Below, in pieces: positions 18,589-26,869 of a stretch of 64,000 nt of DNA. The first letter of the stretch is position 1, and each line of letters starts with the position of its first letter. Source of the stretch: Yoonia sp034652275. GTDB taxonomy: Bacteria > Pseudomonadota > Alphaproteobacteria > Rhodobacterales > Rhodobacteraceae. Where the stretch lies: NCBI RefSeq assembly GCF_034652275.1, contig NZ_JAXIWG010000002.1, forward strand, positions 62,001 to 126,000. The letters run 5' to 3'. The position numbers and the translations under genes are program-made. The notes beneath the pieces were generated by a model. The model saw nothing but the letters and a program-made list of their open reading frames with translations, was not told where the DNA came from and made no database searches.

Positions 18589-19608
18589 ATGCCGATGATA
18601 ATGGAACCCAAGTTAATCAGTGGGAATGCGAACCTGCCGTTGGCCACGGCCATCGCGCGCCGCATGACAATGCACCGTGGCCGCGAGGTCAGCCTTGTCG
18701 ATGCCCGCGTCGAGCGGTTCAACGACGGCGAGATTTTCGTCGAAGTGTTCGAGAACGTCCGCGGCGAGGATATGTTCATCATCCAGCCGACCTCGAACCC
18801 CGCCAATGACAACCTGATGGAATTGCTGATCATCGCCGATGCGCTGCGCCGGTCGTCGGCGGCACGGATCACCGCCGTGATCCCCTATTTCGGCTATGCC
18901 CGCCAAGACCGCCGGTCCAAGGCGCGCACGCCGATTACCGCGAAACTGGTGGCCAATATGCTGGTCGAAGCTGGCATCGAACGTATCCTGACCCTGGATT
19001 TGCACGCCACGCAGATTCAGGGTTTTTTCGATATTCCGGTCGATAACCTCTATGCCTCGCCGATTTATGCGCTGGATGCCAAACACCATTTCCGCGACGT
19101 GATGGATGACGTGATGGTCGTGTCGCCCGATGTGGGCGGCGTCGCGCGCGCGCGCGATCTGGCGCAGCGGATCAATGCGCCTTTGTCCATCGTGGACAAG
19201 CGGCGCGGCAAACCGGGTGAAGTCGCCGAAATGACCGTGATCGGCGAAGTGAAGGACAAAGTTTGCGTCATCGTCGACGACATCGTCGATACGGCCGGAA
19301 CGCTGTGCAAGGCCGCCGAGGTCCTGATGGAGAATGGCGCGCGCGAGGTGCATTCCTATATCACGCATGGCGTCCTGTCGGGGCCTGCCGTGGACCGGAT
19401 TTCCAAATCCGTGATGAAAACGCTGGTGATTACCGATACGATCGCGCCCACCGCCGCCGCGCGCGCCTGTGCGAATATCCGCATCGTGCCGACCGCGCCG
19501 ATGTTCGCCCAAGCGATCCTGAACACCGCCAACGGCACTTCGGTGTCGTCACTGTTCGACCACAAGACGCTGGGTCCGATCTATGAAGGGCTATATGCAG
19601 CGGAATAA
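18589..19608 (+). CDS. prs: Ribose-phosphate pyrophosphokinase
   Basis: Prs makes PRPP from ribose-5-phosphate and ATP for purine, pyrimidine, histidine and tryptophan synthesis. The 339-residue protein has the family elements in order: FNDGEIFVEVFENVRGEDMF, the flexible RQDRRSKARTPI loop, the LDLHATQIQGFF metal site, SPDVGGVARAR, and the PRPP loop VIVDDIVDTAGT. The 118-nt gap upstream shows no convincing promoter. A strong intrinsic terminator follows. Confidence 0.96.
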   Translation: MPMIMEPKLISGNANLPLATAIARRMTMHRGREVSLVDARVERFNDGEIFVEVFENVRGEDMFIIQPTSNPANDNLMELLIIADALRRSSAARITAVIPYFGYARQDRRSKARTPITAKLVANMLVEAGIERILTLDLHATQIQGFFDIPVDNLYASPIYALDAKHHFRDVMDDVMVVSPDVGGVARARDLAQRINAPLSIVDKRRGKPGEVAEMTVIGEVKDKVCVIVDDIVDTAGTLCKAAEVLMENGAREVHSYITHGVLSGPAVDRISKSVMKTLVITDTIAPTAAARACANIRIVPTAPMFAQAILNTANGTSVSSLFDHKTLGPIYEGLYAAE

Positions 19609-19624
19609 ACACCGCTGAAATGCA

Positions 19625-19655
19625 AAAGGCCCCGCAGTGCGGGGCCTTTGTTTTT
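19625..19655. terminator. Rho-independent terminator shared by prs and the atp operon
   Basis: A perfect 11-bp GC-rich stem (19625-19635 with 19639-19649) and a 3-nt loop are followed by GTTTTT on the plus strand, 16 nt after the prs stop. On the minus strand the stem is followed by a TTTT run, so it can also serve atpC, which ends at 19669. Confidence 0.9.
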
Positions 19656-19668
19656 GGGCTAACGTGGG

Positions 19669-20094
19669 TCAGGCCCGCGCGGTCAGACCGATTGCAGCGC
19701 CGATGGCCACGGTGTCGGACAGCGCCTTGGCAGCATCAACCGCCTTGCCGCCGTCGCCCGATGTATCGGCCTGCGCGGTTTTCAGTGCACTTTCCGCATC
19801 GGCGACCATCTGGTCGTAAATCGCCTGCGTGACTTCGCCCTTGGGCAGCGCCTGTTCGGCCAGAACCGACACGGATTCTGCGTTGATTTCGGCAAAACCG
19901 CCGGACACGACATATTCGTCCGCGCCGCCATCATGGACCACCACCAAGACGCCGGGGCGCAGGGTGGTGATCGTTGGCAGGTGGTTTGCCATCGCGGTCA
20001 TGTCGCCTTCCGTTGCGGGAATGCGTACCTCGCTCGCCGCGACAGAGGCCAGACGGCGCTCTGGCGAGACGAGATCGAATTGGACATTTGCCAT
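19669..20094 (-). CDS. atpC: ATP synthase F1 epsilon subunit
   Basis: The 141-residue protein has the N-terminal beta-sandwich of the epsilon subunit (VQFDLVSPERRLA; later GDMTAMANHLPTITTLRPG) and an Ala-rich helical C-terminus that lies against gamma and can inhibit ATP hydrolysis. It is the last gene of atpHAGDC, 12 nt after atpD, and is followed by the terminator at 19625-19655. Confidence 0.94.
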   Translation of the reverse strand: MANVQFDLVSPERRLASVAASEVRIPATEGDMTAMANHLPTITTLRPGVLVVVHDGGADEYVVSGGFAEINAESVSVLAEQALPKGEVTQAIYDQMVADAESALKTAQADTSGDGGKAVDAAKALSDTVAIGAAIGLTARA

Positions 20095-20106
20095 ATCGGC
20101 AGCTCC

Positions 20107-21531
20107 TTATGCGGCGGCGGCGGCCATTTTCTGGGCTTTGGCTTTCACGTCTTCAATACCACCGACCATGTAGAACGCGCCTTCGGGGAAGTGATCGTAT
20201 TCGCCCGCAACCACGGCCTTGAACGATGCGATCGTGTCTTCCAGCGGCACCTGAACGCCGGGCGAACCGGTGAACACCTGTGCCACGTCGAAAGGCTGCG
20301 ACAGGAAGCGTTCGATCTTGCGTGCGCGGGCCACGGTCAGCTTGTCCTCTTCGGACAGTTCGTCCATCCCGAGGATGGCGATGATGTCCTGAAGCGACTT
20401 GTAACGCTGCAACATGTTCTGCACGTCGGCTGCCACGCGGTAATGCTCTTCACCCACGATGGCGGGGTCCAGCAGGCGGGATGTGGAATCGAGCGGGTCA
20501 ACGGCGGGATAAATCCCTTTTTCCGAGATCGCACGGTTCAGAACGGTGGTCGCATCGAGGTGCGCGAACGAGGTCGCTGGCGCAGGGTCGGTCAAGTCAT
20601 CGGCAGGCACATAGATCGCCTGCACGGATGTGATCGAACCGGATTTTGTCGATGTGATGCGTTCCTGCATCTGGCCCATGTCAGTCGCCAGTGTCGGCTG
20701 ATAGCCCACGGCAGACGGGATACGGCCCAAGAGCGCGGACACTTCGGACCCGGCCTGTGTGAAGCGGAAGATGTTGTCGACAAAGAACAACACGTCAGAG
20801 CCGGACTGGTCACGGAAGGATTCCGCCATGGTCAGACCGGACAGGGCGACGCGCATACGCGCACCTGGTGGCTCGTTCATCTGGCCGTAGACCAGCGCCA
20901 CTTTGGATTTGGTCAGGTCGTCGATGTTGATAACGCCGGATTCGATGAATTCGTAGTAAAGGTCGTTGCCTTCACGGGTCCGTTCACCCACGCCAGCGAA
21001 CACGGAATAGCCCGAGTGCACCTTGGCGATGTTGTTGATGAGTTCCTGGATCAGAACGGTCTTGCCCACACCGGCACCGCCGAACAGGCCGATCTTACCG
21101 CCTTTGGCGTAAGGGGCCAGCAGGTCGATGACCTTGATCCCGGTGACCAGCACTTCGGAGGCTGTGGACTGTGCTTCGAACGGGGGCGCATCCGCGTGGA
21201 TCGAGCGGCGCTCGGTCTCGCCGATGGGGCCTTTTTCGTCGATGGGGGCACCGACCACGTTCATGATGCGTCCAAGGGTGGCGTCGCCCACGGGCACGGT
21301 GATCGTGTTGTCCTGGTCGATCACTTCCTGACCGCGGACCAGACCTTCGGTGCTGTCCATCGCGATGGCACGGACGGTGTTCTCACCCAGGTGCTGCGCG
21401 ACTTCCAACACCAGTTCCTTGCCGTTGTTGTCGGTGATCAGGGCGTTCAGAATCTCGGGCAGGTGATCGGTGAACTGCACGTCAACGACAGCGCCGATGA
21501 CCTGCGTGATCTTGCCTTTTGCATTTGCCAT
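20107..21531 (-). CDS. atpD: ATP synthase F1 beta subunit
   Basis: This is the catalytic subunit. The 474-residue protein has the P-loop GGAGVGKT, the catalytic Glu in GVGERTREG, the DELSEEDK region and a conserved C-terminal barrel region. It lies between atpG (18-nt gap) and atpC. The sequence looks complete and well conserved. Confidence 0.97.
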   Translation of the reverse strand: MANAKGKITQVIGAVVDVQFTDHLPEILNALITDNNGKELVLEVAQHLGENTVRAIAMDSTEGLVRGQEVIDQDNTITVPVGDATLGRIMNVVGAPIDEKGPIGETERRSIHADAPPFEAQSTASEVLVTGIKVIDLLAPYAKGGKIGLFGGAGVGKTVLIQELINNIAKVHSGYSVFAGVGERTREGNDLYYEFIESGVINIDDLTKSKVALVYGQMNEPPGARMRVALSGLTMAESFRDQSGSDVLFFVDNIFRFTQAGSEVSALLGRIPSAVGYQPTLATDMGQMQERITSTKSGSITSVQAIYVPADDLTDPAPATSFAHLDATTVLNRAISEKGIYPAVDPLDSTSRLLDPAIVGEEHYRVAADVQNMLQRYKSLQDIIAILGMDELSEEDKLTVARARKIERFLSQPFDVAQVFTGSPGVQVPLEDTIASFKAVVAGEYDHFPEGAFYMVGGIEDVKAKAQKMAAAAA

Positions 21532-21549
21532 AGTGGTTTTCTCCGGGGT

Positions 21550-22422
21550 CTAGAGCGCTTCCGCGCCCGAAATGATTTCAATCAGCTCGTTCGTGATGAC
21601 GGCCTGACGTGAACGGTTGTACTGGATGGTCAGCTTGTCGATCATCTCGCCCGCGTTGCGGGTCGCGTTGTCCATGGCGGACATCCGCGCGCCTTGCTCG
21701 GACGCGGCATTTTCCAGCAGCGCGCTGAAAATCGCCGTGGCCACGCCGCGCGGCAACAGATCGGCAAGGATTTCCTCTTCACCGGGTTCGTATTCGTACA
21801 AGGTCACATCCGCATCGGCGTTCTGCTCGAACTTGGCGGGGATGATCTGCTGTGCGGTCGGGTGCTGCGTCACGACGTTTTCGAACCGCGCGAAAAAGAT
21901 CGTCGCGACGTCGAATTCACCGCCGTCGAAACGGGCCAGCACATCGCGCGCGATGTCCTGCGCATTGATATAGCCCACACGCTTGACCGCCGACAGGTCG
22001 ATATGGCCAACCGAATAGCTGCCGAATTCCCGCTTGAGCGCGTCACGGCCTTTTTTGCCGACCGTCAGGATCTTGACGGTCTTGCCTTGGCCGAGCAGCT
22101 TTTGTGCATGGATTTTCGCCAGCTTGGTGATGTTGCTGTTGAAACCACCGCAAAGACCGCGTTCGGCGGTCATCACGATCAGCAGATGCACCTGATCGCT
22201 GCCGGTCCCCGACAGCAGTTTTGGCGCGGTATCCGACCCGCCCACCGATGCCGCAAGCTGCGCCATCACGGCGGTGAACCGTTCAGTATAAGGACGCGAC
22301 GCCTCGGCCGCATCCTGGGCGCGGCGCAGTTTTGCAGCCGCGACCATCTGCATGGCCTTGGTGATCTTGCGGGTCGACTTGACCGACGCGATCCGGTTCT
22401 TGAGATCCTTAAGATTAGGCAC
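21550..22422 (-). CDS. atpG: ATP synthase F1 gamma subunit
   Basis: The gamma subunit is the central rotor shaft. The 290-residue protein starts MPNLKDLKNRIASVKSTRKI and ends with the conserved coiled-coil segment TIQYNRSRQAVITNELIEI, both diagnostic. It lies 23 nt downstream of atpA and 18 nt upstream of atpD. Confidence 0.96.
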   Translation of the reverse strand: MPNLKDLKNRIASVKSTRKITKAMQMVAAAKLRRAQDAAEASRPYTERFTAVMAQLAASVGGSDTAPKLLSGTGSDQVHLLIVMTAERGLCGGFNSNITKLAKIHAQKLLGQGKTVKILTVGKKGRDALKREFGSYSVGHIDLSAVKRVGYINAQDIARDVLARFDGGEFDVATIFFARFENVVTQHPTAQQIIPAKFEQNADADVTLYEYEPGEEEILADLLPRGVATAIFSALLENAASEQGARMSAMDNATRNAGEMIDKLTIQYNRSRQAVITNELIEIISGAEAL

Positions 22423-22445
22423 GTTTTCGTCTCCTTATCTTAGGA

Positions 22446-23981
22446 TTACGCGAAGTCGGCGGCGTATGCGTCCAGAGCGGCCTTGATCTTGGCTTCGGCG
22501 TCACCTTTGATCTTCGGATCTTCCTTGGTGATCATGTCCAGCACGTCCTTGCCGGTGGTCCGCAGGTATTTCAGCAGACCAGCCTCGAAGCGACCGACTT
22601 CCTTGACGGGGATCTTGTCGAGGTAACCCTTGGTGCCGGCATAGATCACGCAGACGATTTCCGCATTGGTCAGCGGCGCGTACTGCGGCTGCTTCATCAG
22701 CTCGGTCAGGCGCGCACCACGGTTCAGCAACTGCTGGGTGGCGGCGTCCAGATCGGACCCGAACTGCGCGAATGCCGCCATTTCGCGGTACTGTGCCAGT
22801 TCCAGCTTGACCGGACCGGCGACGGATTTCATCGCATTGGTCTGGGCAGAGGAACCCACGCGCGACACCGACAGACCGGTGTTCACGGCAGGGCGGATGC
22901 CCTGATAGAACAGTTCGGTTTCAAGGAAGATCTGGCCGTCGGTGATCGAGATCACGTTCGTCGGAATGAACGCGGACACGTCGCCACCTTGGGTCTCAAT
23001 AATCGGCAGCGCGGTCAGCGAACCGGCACCGTTGTCTTCATTCAGCTTTGCCGAACGCTCCAGCAGGCGCGAGTGGAGGTAGAACACGTCGCCAGGATAG
23101 GCTTCACGTCCTGGTGGGCGGCGCAGCAAGAGCGACATCTGGCGGTAGGACACGGCCTGCTTGGACAGATCGTCATAGATGATCAGCGCGTGGCGGCCGT
23201 TGTCACGGAAATGCTCGGCCATTGCGGTGGCGGCATAGGGTGCAAGGAACTGCATCGGCGCCGGGTCGGATGCGGTAGCTGCGACGACGATCGTGTATTC
23301 AATCGCACCGGATTCTTCGAGCTTTTTCACCAGCTGCGCCACGGTGGACCGTTTCTGGCCGATGGCGACATAGACGCAATAAAGCTTGTCATATTCGTTG
23401 GTGGCGGCGTCGTTGTACGATTTCTGGTTTAGGATCGTATCGAGTGCCACAGCGGTTTTACCGGTCTGGCGGTCACCGATGATCAATTCGCGCTGGCCAC
23501 GGCCAATCGGGATCATCGCGTCGACCGATTTCAGGCCGGTTGCCATTGGTTCATGCACCGATTTGCGCGGGATGATGCCGGGGGCCTTGCTGTCCGCGAT
23601 GGCGCGCTTGGTGGTTTTCACCGGACCTTTGCCATCCAGAGGGTTGCCCAGACCATCCACAACGCGGCCCAGAAGTTCGTCACCGACGGGCACGTCCACG
23701 ATGGACTTGGTCCGCTTGACGACATCGCCTTCCTTGATCTCGCGGTCGGACCCGAAGATCACGACACCGACGTTGTCGGTTTCGAGGTTCAATGCCATCC
23801 CGCGGATACCGCCGGGGAATTCGACCATTTCACCGGCCTGCACATTGTCCAGCCCGTAGACGCGGGCAATCCCGTCGCCGACGCTCAGCACACGGCCGAC
23901 TTCGGCCACTTCGGCTTCTTGACCGAAGTTCTTGATCTGGTCCTTCAGGATCGCAGAGATTTCCGACGCTTGGATCGCCAT
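22446..23981 (-). CDS. atpA: ATP synthase F1 alpha subunit
   Basis: This is the non-catalytic nucleotide-binding subunit. The 511-residue protein has the P-loop GDRQTGKTA, the SVSRVGSSAQ signature and a normal C-terminal helical domain. Its ATG shares one base with the atpH stop (TAATG), so the two are translationally coupled. Confidence 0.97.
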   Translation of the reverse strand: MAIQASEISAILKDQIKNFGQEAEVAEVGRVLSVGDGIARVYGLDNVQAGEMVEFPGGIRGMALNLETDNVGVVIFGSDREIKEGDVVKRTKSIVDVPVGDELLGRVVDGLGNPLDGKGPVKTTKRAIADSKAPGIIPRKSVHEPMATGLKSVDAMIPIGRGQRELIIGDRQTGKTAVALDTILNQKSYNDAATNEYDKLYCVYVAIGQKRSTVAQLVKKLEESGAIEYTIVVAATASDPAPMQFLAPYAATAMAEHFRDNGRHALIIYDDLSKQAVSYRQMSLLLRRPPGREAYPGDVFYLHSRLLERSAKLNEDNGAGSLTALPIIETQGGDVSAFIPTNVISITDGQIFLETELFYQGIRPAVNTGLSVSRVGSSAQTNAMKSVAGPVKLELAQYREMAAFAQFGSDLDAATQQLLNRGARLTELMKQPQYAPLTNAEIVCVIYAGTKGYLDKIPVKEVGRFEAGLLKYLRTTGKDVLDMITKEDPKIKGDAEAKIKAALDAYAADFA

Positions 23982-24541
23982 TATCCGACCTCTTTCATGG
24001 TGTTCTGGAGTGCATTGAGCTTGGAGGCGATCGACGTGTCGATCATCCGGGAGCCCACTTTTACGATAAGACCGCCGATGATGCTTTCATCGACGGTTTG
24101 CTTGATGGTGACGGTCTTGCCGACCTGGCCCGAAAGGGTTTTGGCAAGTTTCTCGGTCTGCGCCTTGGTCAGGGACTTTGCGGTCGTGACCTCGGCGGTG
24201 ATTTCGCCGCGCTCTTCGGCCAGACGGTCCTGCAGGACAGCCAGCATATGCGGCAGCACGAACAACCGCCGTTTGGCCGCCAGCAAGGACAGCACGTTGC
24301 TGACCGTGGCCGACAGGCCCATCTTTTTCGCGATGGCCACAACAGCCGCGCCCTGTTCGTCGCGGTTGTATAGCGGCGATGTCAGCAATGTCCGGAAATC
24401 CGCACTGTCGCTGATGGCGGCTTGCAGCGCCGCGACATCCGTTTCCAATGCCTTGATGTCCTTGCCTTCCTTGGCGAGGTCAAACACGGCCGTCGCATAG
24501 CGCGCGGCGATGCCTGTGGAGATACCAGCAGTTTCGGACAC
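23981..24541 (-). CDS. atpH: ATP synthase F1 delta subunit
   Basis: Delta (OSCP) links F1 to the peripheral stalk. The 186-residue protein begins SETAGISTGIAARYATAVF and has the C-terminal VDESIIGGLIVKVGSRMIDTS motif. I choose the GTG at 24541, which has GGAAGG 6 nt upstream and the N-terminus usual in Rhodobacter relatives. A second GTG at 24547 would abut the ribosome binding site. It is the first gene of the operon; F0 genes (atpBEF) are not in the window, as is usual for the split operons of alphaproteobacteria. Confidence 0.94.
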   Translation of the reverse strand: MSETAGISTGIAARYATAVFDLAKEGKDIKALETDVAALQAAISDSADFRTLLTSPLYNRDEQGAAVVAIAKKMGLSATVSNVLSLLAAKRRLFVLPHMLAVLQDRLAEERGEITAEVTTAKSLTKAQTEKLAKTLSGQVGKTVTIKQTVDESIIGGLIVKVGSRMIDTSIASKLNALQNTMKEVG

Positions 24542-24609
24542 GTCCACCCTTCCGATGTCTTGGGCCCGGCTTTACGACGCCCGAGAAAAGGGCAGCAAAG
24601 GGGCAGCTC

Positions 24610-24639
24610 ATTAGGCCTTCGTTCACACGAAAGCGTCAA
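24610..24639 (-). promoter_or_regulatory. Possible promoter of the atpHAGDC operon, with a palindromic spacer
   Basis: On the minus strand TTGACG (24634-24639) is followed after 18 nt by CCTAAT (24610-24615), about 65 nt upstream of atpH. The spacer itself is an imperfect inverted repeat (CTTTCG, six bases, CGAAGG), which could bind a regulator. The 306-nt gap 24542-24847 otherwise holds only the hairpin at 24796-24821 and no gene. Confidence 0.35.
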
Positions 24640-24795
24640 AATCCTGCGCGATGTAGCAGACGTCCTATGGTGTCGCAAGCGCCATGCCGTAAGAATCGGA
24701 CCTGCAGGCCCCGATAAAGACCGCGTGACGCAGGCCAGCCGCGCTTTGCCCGGATTTCTGTCATTTTTCTGTTAAATTCGACGCAGAAACGCGAA

Positions 24796-24821
24796 ACGCA
24801 GGACCATCGCTGATCCTGCGT
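24796..24821 (-). terminator. Hairpin terminator candidate after the DUF2793 gene
   Basis: Perfect 8-bp arms (ACGCAGGA and TCCTGCGT) enclose a 10-nt loop, 26 nt past the DUF2793 stop. On the minus strand it is followed by TTCGCGTTTCTG, a weak T-rich tail, so termination is plausible but not certain. Confidence 0.5.
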
Positions 24822-24847
24822 CCTTGGGTGGTCGGGGGCTGCGCGGT

Positions 24848-25603
24848 CTAGAAAAGGTCGTGCCAGATCGTCCCGTCGAAACAGCGCAGCTTTGCAGTTG
24901 CAGAATCAAAATAGATGTCGCCCGCATCAGCGGCGGCGGGTGCGGCACCGGGCCTCAGCCCAAGGCCCTCTGCCAGTTCCACGCGCCCTGTCGCTGCGGC
25001 AATCGTCATCGCGGGCCGCCATGTCGTGCCGTCGGGCGATACCTTGATGCTGAAATCGTCACTGCCCGCCAGCCCGATTTCGGCCCGCCCGCCATAGCCT
25101 GTCTGGAAAAGAACCGCCCCCGTATCGGTCGCCGCCGCCTTGTTGATCTTGATCTGATGGCCCGCACCTTCATTGTCGAACAGGGCCGCCGTCGCCCGCA
25201 GGCTCAGCCTGTTGACCGCATCGGCGGTGCTGTTGATGCCGACGCCCGGCAGGTTTTGCAGATCGTCCTGCGGCACCCAGACGCCCCCGGCCAGCACATG
25301 CAAAGACTGCACATCCACAACCCAGGCCACCCAGCCGTCGGCAGGTGCGACAAACAGCCACCCCCCGCCCCGCCATGTCGCAATCATGCCATCCTGCGCC
25401 GCCCAGCCCCCTGTGGACCCCGCGGGCACCGCCCATGCCTGCCCTTCGACCGGCGCAGCAGGTGGTGCGGTGTCTGTCACTGATTCCAGCGTCAGCTGTA
25501 CGATCAGGTCCAGCAGTTCTATCGCCTCGTTATGAGTGACATGCTTTTGCGCCTGTGCGGGCAGGATGAACGGCAAGGACAGGCGGGGCGATTGGTCGGA
25601 CAT
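24848..25603 (-). CDS. DUF2793 domain protein, possible gene-transfer-agent head-spike-like or fibre protein
   Basis: The 251-residue protein starts with a region typical of DUF2793 (RLSLPFILPAQAQKHVTHN, then EAIELLDLIVQLTLES). It continues with a Gly/Trp-rich beta segment and ends with a tail-fibre-like module (GDIYFDSATAKLRCFDGT). DUF2793 proteins occur in phage-like loci of Rhodobacterales. From memory, one of the unlinked Rhodobacter capsulatus gene-transfer-agent head-spike proteins (GhsA/GhsB) has this domain; I could not check this. The ATG at 25603 is chosen over the upstream in-frame start because the domain begins there and AAAGG lies upstream. It is a lone phage-type gene, divergent from gmd, with a CtrA-type site between them. 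Confidence 0.7.
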   Translation of the reverse strand: MSDQSPRLSLPFILPAQAQKHVTHNEAIELLDLIVQLTLESVTDTAPPAAPVEGQAWAVPAGSTGGWAAQDGMIATWRGGGWLFVAPADGWVAWVVDVQSLHVLAGGVWVPQDDLQNLPGVGINSTADAVNRLSLRATAALFDNEGAGHQIKINKAAATDTGAVLFQTGYGGRAEIGLAGSDDFSIKVSPDGTTWRPAMTIAAATGRVELAEGLGLRPGAAPAAADAGDIYFDSATAKLRCFDGTIWHDLF

Positions 25604-25682
25604 CAGGCGGCACCTTTCATGATCGGGGATGCTGCAGTCTGCCCCCAAATGCCTAACCCGCCCCTAGGCCACCGTTTGAGCG

Positions 25683-25697
25683 TTAATCAATCCTTAA
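25683..25697. promoter_or_regulatory. Perfect CtrA-type box, TTAA-N7-TTAA
   Basis: TTAA at 25683-25686 and 25694-25697 are separated by exactly 7 nt, the full consensus of the alphaproteobacterial cell-cycle regulator CtrA. It lies in the 144-nt divergent gap, 80-94 nt from the DUF2793 ATG and 51-65 nt from the gmd ATG. On the minus strand TTGATT within the box, followed after 17 nt by CTAGGG, gives a possible promoter for the DUF2793 gene with the box over its -35 region. I saw no other such match in the window, though I did not scan exhaustively. Confidence 0.6.
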
Positions 25698-25747
25698 GCC
25701 TGCTGCGCGAGAACTTGGTTAACAAAGCTTTGCGATTGGACCGGACC

Positions 25748-26869
25748 ATGACGAAACGCGCGCTGATTACCGGCGTCACCGGACAGGACGGGTCCTATCT
25801 GGCGGAATTCCTGCTGGAAAAGGGATATGAGGTGCACGGGATCAAGCGCCGTGCGTCCAGTTTCAACACCTCCCGCGTGGATCACATCTATCAGGATCCC
25901 CAGACCGACAACGCCCGTTTTGTGCTGCATTACGGCGATCTGACCGACGCCTCCAACCTGACGCGGATTATCGCACAGGTGCAGCCGGACGAGATTTACA
26001 ACCTTGGCGCGCAAAGCCATGTCGCGGTCAGTTTCGAAGCCCCCGAATATACCGCCGATGTGGATGCGATGGGCACCCTGCGTCTGCTGGAAGCGATCCG
26101 TTTTCTGGGGCTCGAAGGCAAGACGCGGTTCTATCAGGCTTCGACCTCGGAACTTTACGGGCAGGTCGCGCAGTCGCCCCAGACGGAAACGACGCCATTT
26201 CACCCGCGCAGCCCCTATGGTGTGGCGAAACTCTATGCCTATTGGATTTGCGTCAACTACCGCGAAGCCTATGGTCTGCATGCCTCCAACGGCATCCTGT
26301 TCAACCACGAAAGCCCAAGGCGCGGCGAAACATTTGTCACCCGCAAGATCACGCGCGGGCTGACCAATGTCGCACTCGGGCTGGAAAGCTGCCTTTACAT
26401 GGGCAATATCGACGCGCTGCGCGACTGGGGCCATGCCAAGGATTACGTCCGCATGCAGTGGATGATGCTGCAACAGGACAAGCCCGAAGATTACGTCATC
26501 GCCACCGGCGTGCAACATTCGGTACGCGACTTCATCCGCTGGTCGGCGGCCGAACTGGGCCTTGATCTGGATTTCACCGGCAAGGGGCGGGCGGAAACCG
26601 CCGTCGTGACCGCCGTGCGCAGCGATCTGGCGCCCAAGGTGCGTGTCGGTGACACGGTGATGCGGATCGACCCGCGTTATTACCGCCCCGCAGAGGTGGA
26701 GACCCTGCTGGGTGATCCGTCCAAAGCGCGCAAACAGCTGGGCTGGACCCCTCAAATCACCGCGCGGCAGATGTGTGCCGAAATGGTCGCCGAGGATTAC
26801 CGCGCTGCACGCAGGCAGGCGGTGCTGCGCGACTACGGGCTTGACCTGCCGATGGCGCTGCAGGGCTAG
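25748..26869 (+). CDS. gmd: GDP-mannose 4,6-dehydratase
   Basis: Gmd converts GDP-D-mannose to GDP-4-keto-6-deoxy-D-mannose. The 373-residue SDR-type protein has the cofactor motif GVTGQDGSYL at the N-terminus, the catalytic region STSELYGQV and YGVAKLYAYW (Tyr-x-x-x-Lys), and NHESPRRGETFVTRKI, all diagnostic. The ATG at 25748 is the family N-terminus; the frame is open much further upstream but crosses the divergent gene. The stop codon directly abuts the fcl ATG. Confidence 0.95.
   Translation: MTKRALITGVTGQDGSYLAEFLLEKGYEVHGIKRRASSFNTSRVDHIYQDPQTDNARFVLHYGDLTDASNLTRIIAQVQPDEIYNLGAQSHVAVSFEAPEYTADVDAMGTLRLLEAIRFLGLEGKTRFYQASTSELYGQVAQSPQTETTPFHPRSPYGVAKLYAYWICVNYREAYGLHASNGILFNHESPRRGETFVTRKITRGLTNVALGLESCLYMGNIDALRDWGHAKDYVRMQWMMLQQDKPEDYVIATGVQHSVRDFIRWSAAELGLDLDFTGKGRAETAVVTAVRSDLAPKVRVGDTVMRIDPRYYRPAEVETLLGDPSKARKQLGWTPQITARQMCAEMVAEDYRAARRQAVLRDYGLDLPMALQG

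Noticed and set aside
18471..18872. N-terminal extension of the DsbA-fold isomerase gene
   Set aside because: The extra codons overlap prs on the other strand and do not resemble the family, which starts at the ATG 18470.
19933..21612. Plus-strand open frame of 559 codons
   Set aside because: Antisense to atpC/atpD, whose sequences are unmistakable.
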